Shown in pieces: positions 62,552 to 64,000 of a stretch of 64,000 nucleotides of DNA. The translations under genes were made by a program, and so were the position numbers. Within the stretch, counting starts at the first letter, position 1. Every line of letters begins with the position of its first letter. Where the stretch lies: positions 5,767-69,766 of the forward strand of contig JAEZCR010000207.1 in NCBI GenBank assembly GCA_023433465.1. The letters are read 5' to 3'. The notes beneath the pieces are model-generated. The model had not been told where the DNA came from. It ran no database searches and saw nothing but the letters and a program-made list of their open reading frames with translations. This stretch comes from Pseudomonadota bacterium. Its GTDB lineage: Bacteria; Pseudomonadota; Gammaproteobacteria; Steroidobacterales; Steroidobacteraceae.

Positions 62552-62847
62552 GAAGAACGCCGGCAGCCGAGCCTTTCGCTCGCTCCTTCCGATAAATTCC
62601 GGTCAATTACCTCCTTTATCGATCGACTTCGCTCATCGTGGTATTTTGATCGCAACAAGTTGATTTCATTCGGCGTTGCCCGACTCCGAGGGCGTTTTAT
62701 GGACGCCACAACGGGCCGCTTGGCGCTGGTAAATCGGTGTCACTTGCGGTACATAATGATCAAGTTCGATCAATTCGAACGGTGAGCGGCAGCTGAAGGG
62801 GCATGTCGGTCACCGAAGAGCGCGCCTTTGTTTGAGGGGAAAAACAC
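62552..62847 (+). promoter_or_regulatory. upstream region of the TonB receptor with an operator-like palindrome
   Basis: No gene is seen in these 296 bases. The base composition is lower in GC than usual. At 62764-62780 GTTCGA-TCAAT-TCGAAC is a 6-bp perfect inverted repeat with a 5-base spacer, preceded by a CATAAT box near 62752. Palindromes of this size near TonB receptors are often sites of LacI-type or other sugar-responsive regulators; that is an inference. Confidence 0.4.
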
Positions 62848-64000
62848 GTGCCCAACAGAAATCAGGTCTCTTCCACGCGTTCGCCTTTTGCGCGGCCGAA
62901 ACTGGCGGTCGCCATCGCCATGTGTCTCGGCTCGGCGGGCATGGTCATGGCGGCGGACGAAACGCCATCCCAGGAGCTCGATGAAGTCGTCGTCACTGGT
63001 TTTCGTGGCTCGCTGAACACGGCGCTCAACGAGAAGCGCAACGAGACCGCCGCGATCGACGTGATCGCCGCGGAAGACATCGGCAAATTCCCCGACAGCA
63101 ATCTCGCCGAATCGATGCAACGCATTCCCGGCGTCGCGCTCACGCGCGGCGACGGCGGCGAAGGCCGCAACATCTCCGTGCGTGGCCTCGCCCCGGGCTT
63201 CACGAAAGTGCGCATCAACGGAATGGAAGGCGCCGCGCAGACCGGCTCGAGCGACATCTACGGCGCCGGCAACAACGGCCGCGCCTTCGACTTCAACGTG
63301 TTCCCCACCGAGATCTTCTCGCAGCTCGCCGTGCGCAAGACGCCGTCGGCAGACGTGGAAGAAGGCTCGCTCGGCGCGACGGTCGACCTGCGTTCGCCGC
63401 GTCCCTTCGACTATGCCGACAACCAGGCTTTCAGCATCACCGCGCGCGGCATCTACAACGAAGTCAGCGAGGAAGTCGACCCACGCGTTTCGCTGCTCGC
63501 GGGCAAGAAATTCTTCGACGAAACATTCGGTGTGCTCGCGACTTTCTCGTTCCAGGAGCGTCACACGCGCGAAGTCGGCTACTCCGCGGTCGACATCCTT
63601 CACTTCGGCACGAACGGCAACAACATCGGCACGGCGGGAGCACCCGTCAACCTGCCGTTCTGCACGCCCATCGGCTGGACGCTGACCGGCATGAGCCCCG
63701 CGAACGGCGTGCGCGGCGCGGACGCGAACAATTGCAGCGTGCAGACCCAGATCGGCAACACGAACCCGCGCACCAGCGATCTTCAGGCCTTCACCACCGT
63801 CTACAACATGACGAACCCGGCGATTCGCGACGCCGCGGGCAACCTCGTACCCGGAGGCGGCGCCTTCCATCCGCGCCTGCCGCGCTACGTGAACTCCGAG
63901 CAGGACACCGAGCGCACCGGCGGTAGTTTGTCGTTCCAGTGGCAGCCGACCGAGAACACGACGATCTCGCTGGATGGCCTGTTCTCGCGCTACCAGCAGG
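62848..64000 (+). CDS. TonB-dependent receptor, Caulobacter type (partial, runs off the window)
   Basis: A GTG at 62848, 9 bases after GAGGGG, opens a frame that runs to the window edge (384 codons). Signal peptide (KLAVAIAMCLGSAGMVMAADE), TonB box/plug start ELDEVVVTGFRGSLNTAL, plug motifs IDVIAAEDIGKFPDSNLAES, RIPGVALTRGDGGEGRNI, VRGLAPGFTKVRINGM, and GATVDLRSPRPFDY, after which barrel strands begin. These fit the large Caulobacter-type receptors (TIGR01782) that import polysaccharide fragments. Together with the SemiSWEET gene and palindrome this suggests a sugar-use locus continuing beyond the window. It would take its energy from TonB-ExbBD (ExbD at 7067). Confidence 0.92.
   Translation, partial: MPNRNQVSSTRSPFARPKLAVAIAMCLGSAGMVMAADETPSQELDEVVVTGFRGSLNTALNEKRNETAAIDVIAAEDIGKFPDSNLAESMQRIPGVALTRGDGGEGRNISVRGLAPGFTKVRINGMEGAAQTGSSDIYGAGNNGRAFDFNVFPTEIFSQLAVRKTPSADVEEGSLGATVDLRSPRPFDYADNQAFSITARGIYNEVSEEVDPRVSLLAGKKFFDETFGVLATFSFQERHTREVGYSAVDILHFGTNGNNIGTAGAPVNLPFCTPIGWTLTGMSPANGVRGADANNCSVQTQIGNTNPRTSDLQAFTTVYNMTNPAIRDAAGNLVPGGGAFHPRLPRYVNSEQDTERTGGSLSFQWQPTENTTISLDGLFSRYQQ

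Overview
This is about 64 kb of GC-rich chromosomal DNA from a gammaproteobacterium. The order ftsY-ftsE-ftsX-rpoH, the radC/coaBC-dut/pyrE neighbourhood, rpmB-rpmG, mutM, mutY-yggX, trmB and many small proteobacterial families (DUF6763, DUF4124, DUF502, PEP-CTERM, Caulobacter-type TonB receptor) all fit a free-living, exopolymer-forming member of the Steroidobacterales/Nevskiales/Xanthomonadales neighbourhood. That placement is an inference from gene content. I see no rRNA, CRISPR array, prophage or insertion sequence; the window is mostly core chromosome with a few accessory patches.

Layout. 1-3300: secreted beta-propeller protein, 2OG-Fe(II) oxygenase-like protein, rhomboid protease, secreted esterase. 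3264-3549: a gene-free, strongly structured stretch ending in a minus-strand terminator (candidate small RNA). 3756-6590: a two-component system of the type that accompanies proteobacterial dedicated sortases, with no sortase in view. 6.7-11.5 kb: microproteins, ExbD, GST, glutaryl-CoA dehydrogenase, Mpo1-like protein, thioesterase-fold protein, OmpA lipoprotein. 11.5-13 kb: methyltransferase and a PEP-CTERM protein with a CRP-type site upstream. 13-16.8 kb: rpoH-ftsX-ftsE-ftsY, with a near-perfect CIRCE operator in front of rpoH. 16.8-24.5 kb: surface lipase lipoprotein, rsmD-coaD-ggt, DNA glycosylases, a nested inverted-repeat region, rpmG-rpmB. 24.7-36.9 kb: CotH-kinase lipoprotein, radC, coaBC-dut, pyrE, transporters, Rieske protein, esterase lipoprotein, marC, trmB and a nucleosidase, then tRNA-Gly(CCC). 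37-43 kb: a frameshifted gene beside the tRNA, a P-type cation ATPase, then a translationally coupled DUF1538-DUF1538-PII unit. 43-50.6 kb: exported methyltransferase-fold protein, DUF502, YciH-Uup, phytase-like esterase, cysteine-synthase-like enzyme, HupE/UreJ, NNMT-like methyltransferase. 50.9-55 kb: a seven-PAS histidine kinase and NarL-type regulator. 55.2-59.8 kb: ECF sigma, anti-sigma, DUF4097, shortened AsmA, mutY, yggX. 59.9-64 kb: pirin, TupA-like ATP-grasp protein, tRNA-Phe, SemiSWEET-like protein and the start of a TonB receptor.

Standing out beyond the genes: (i) HrcA-type control of rpoH implied by the CIRCE element; (ii) a short motif CTAAC(T/A)A that accounts for most CTAAC occurrences, ignores reading frame, and sits on several gene ends; (iii) two candidate structured RNAs; (iv) the DUF1538/PII unit as a likely nucleotide-sensing membrane transport system. 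All counts were made by eye.
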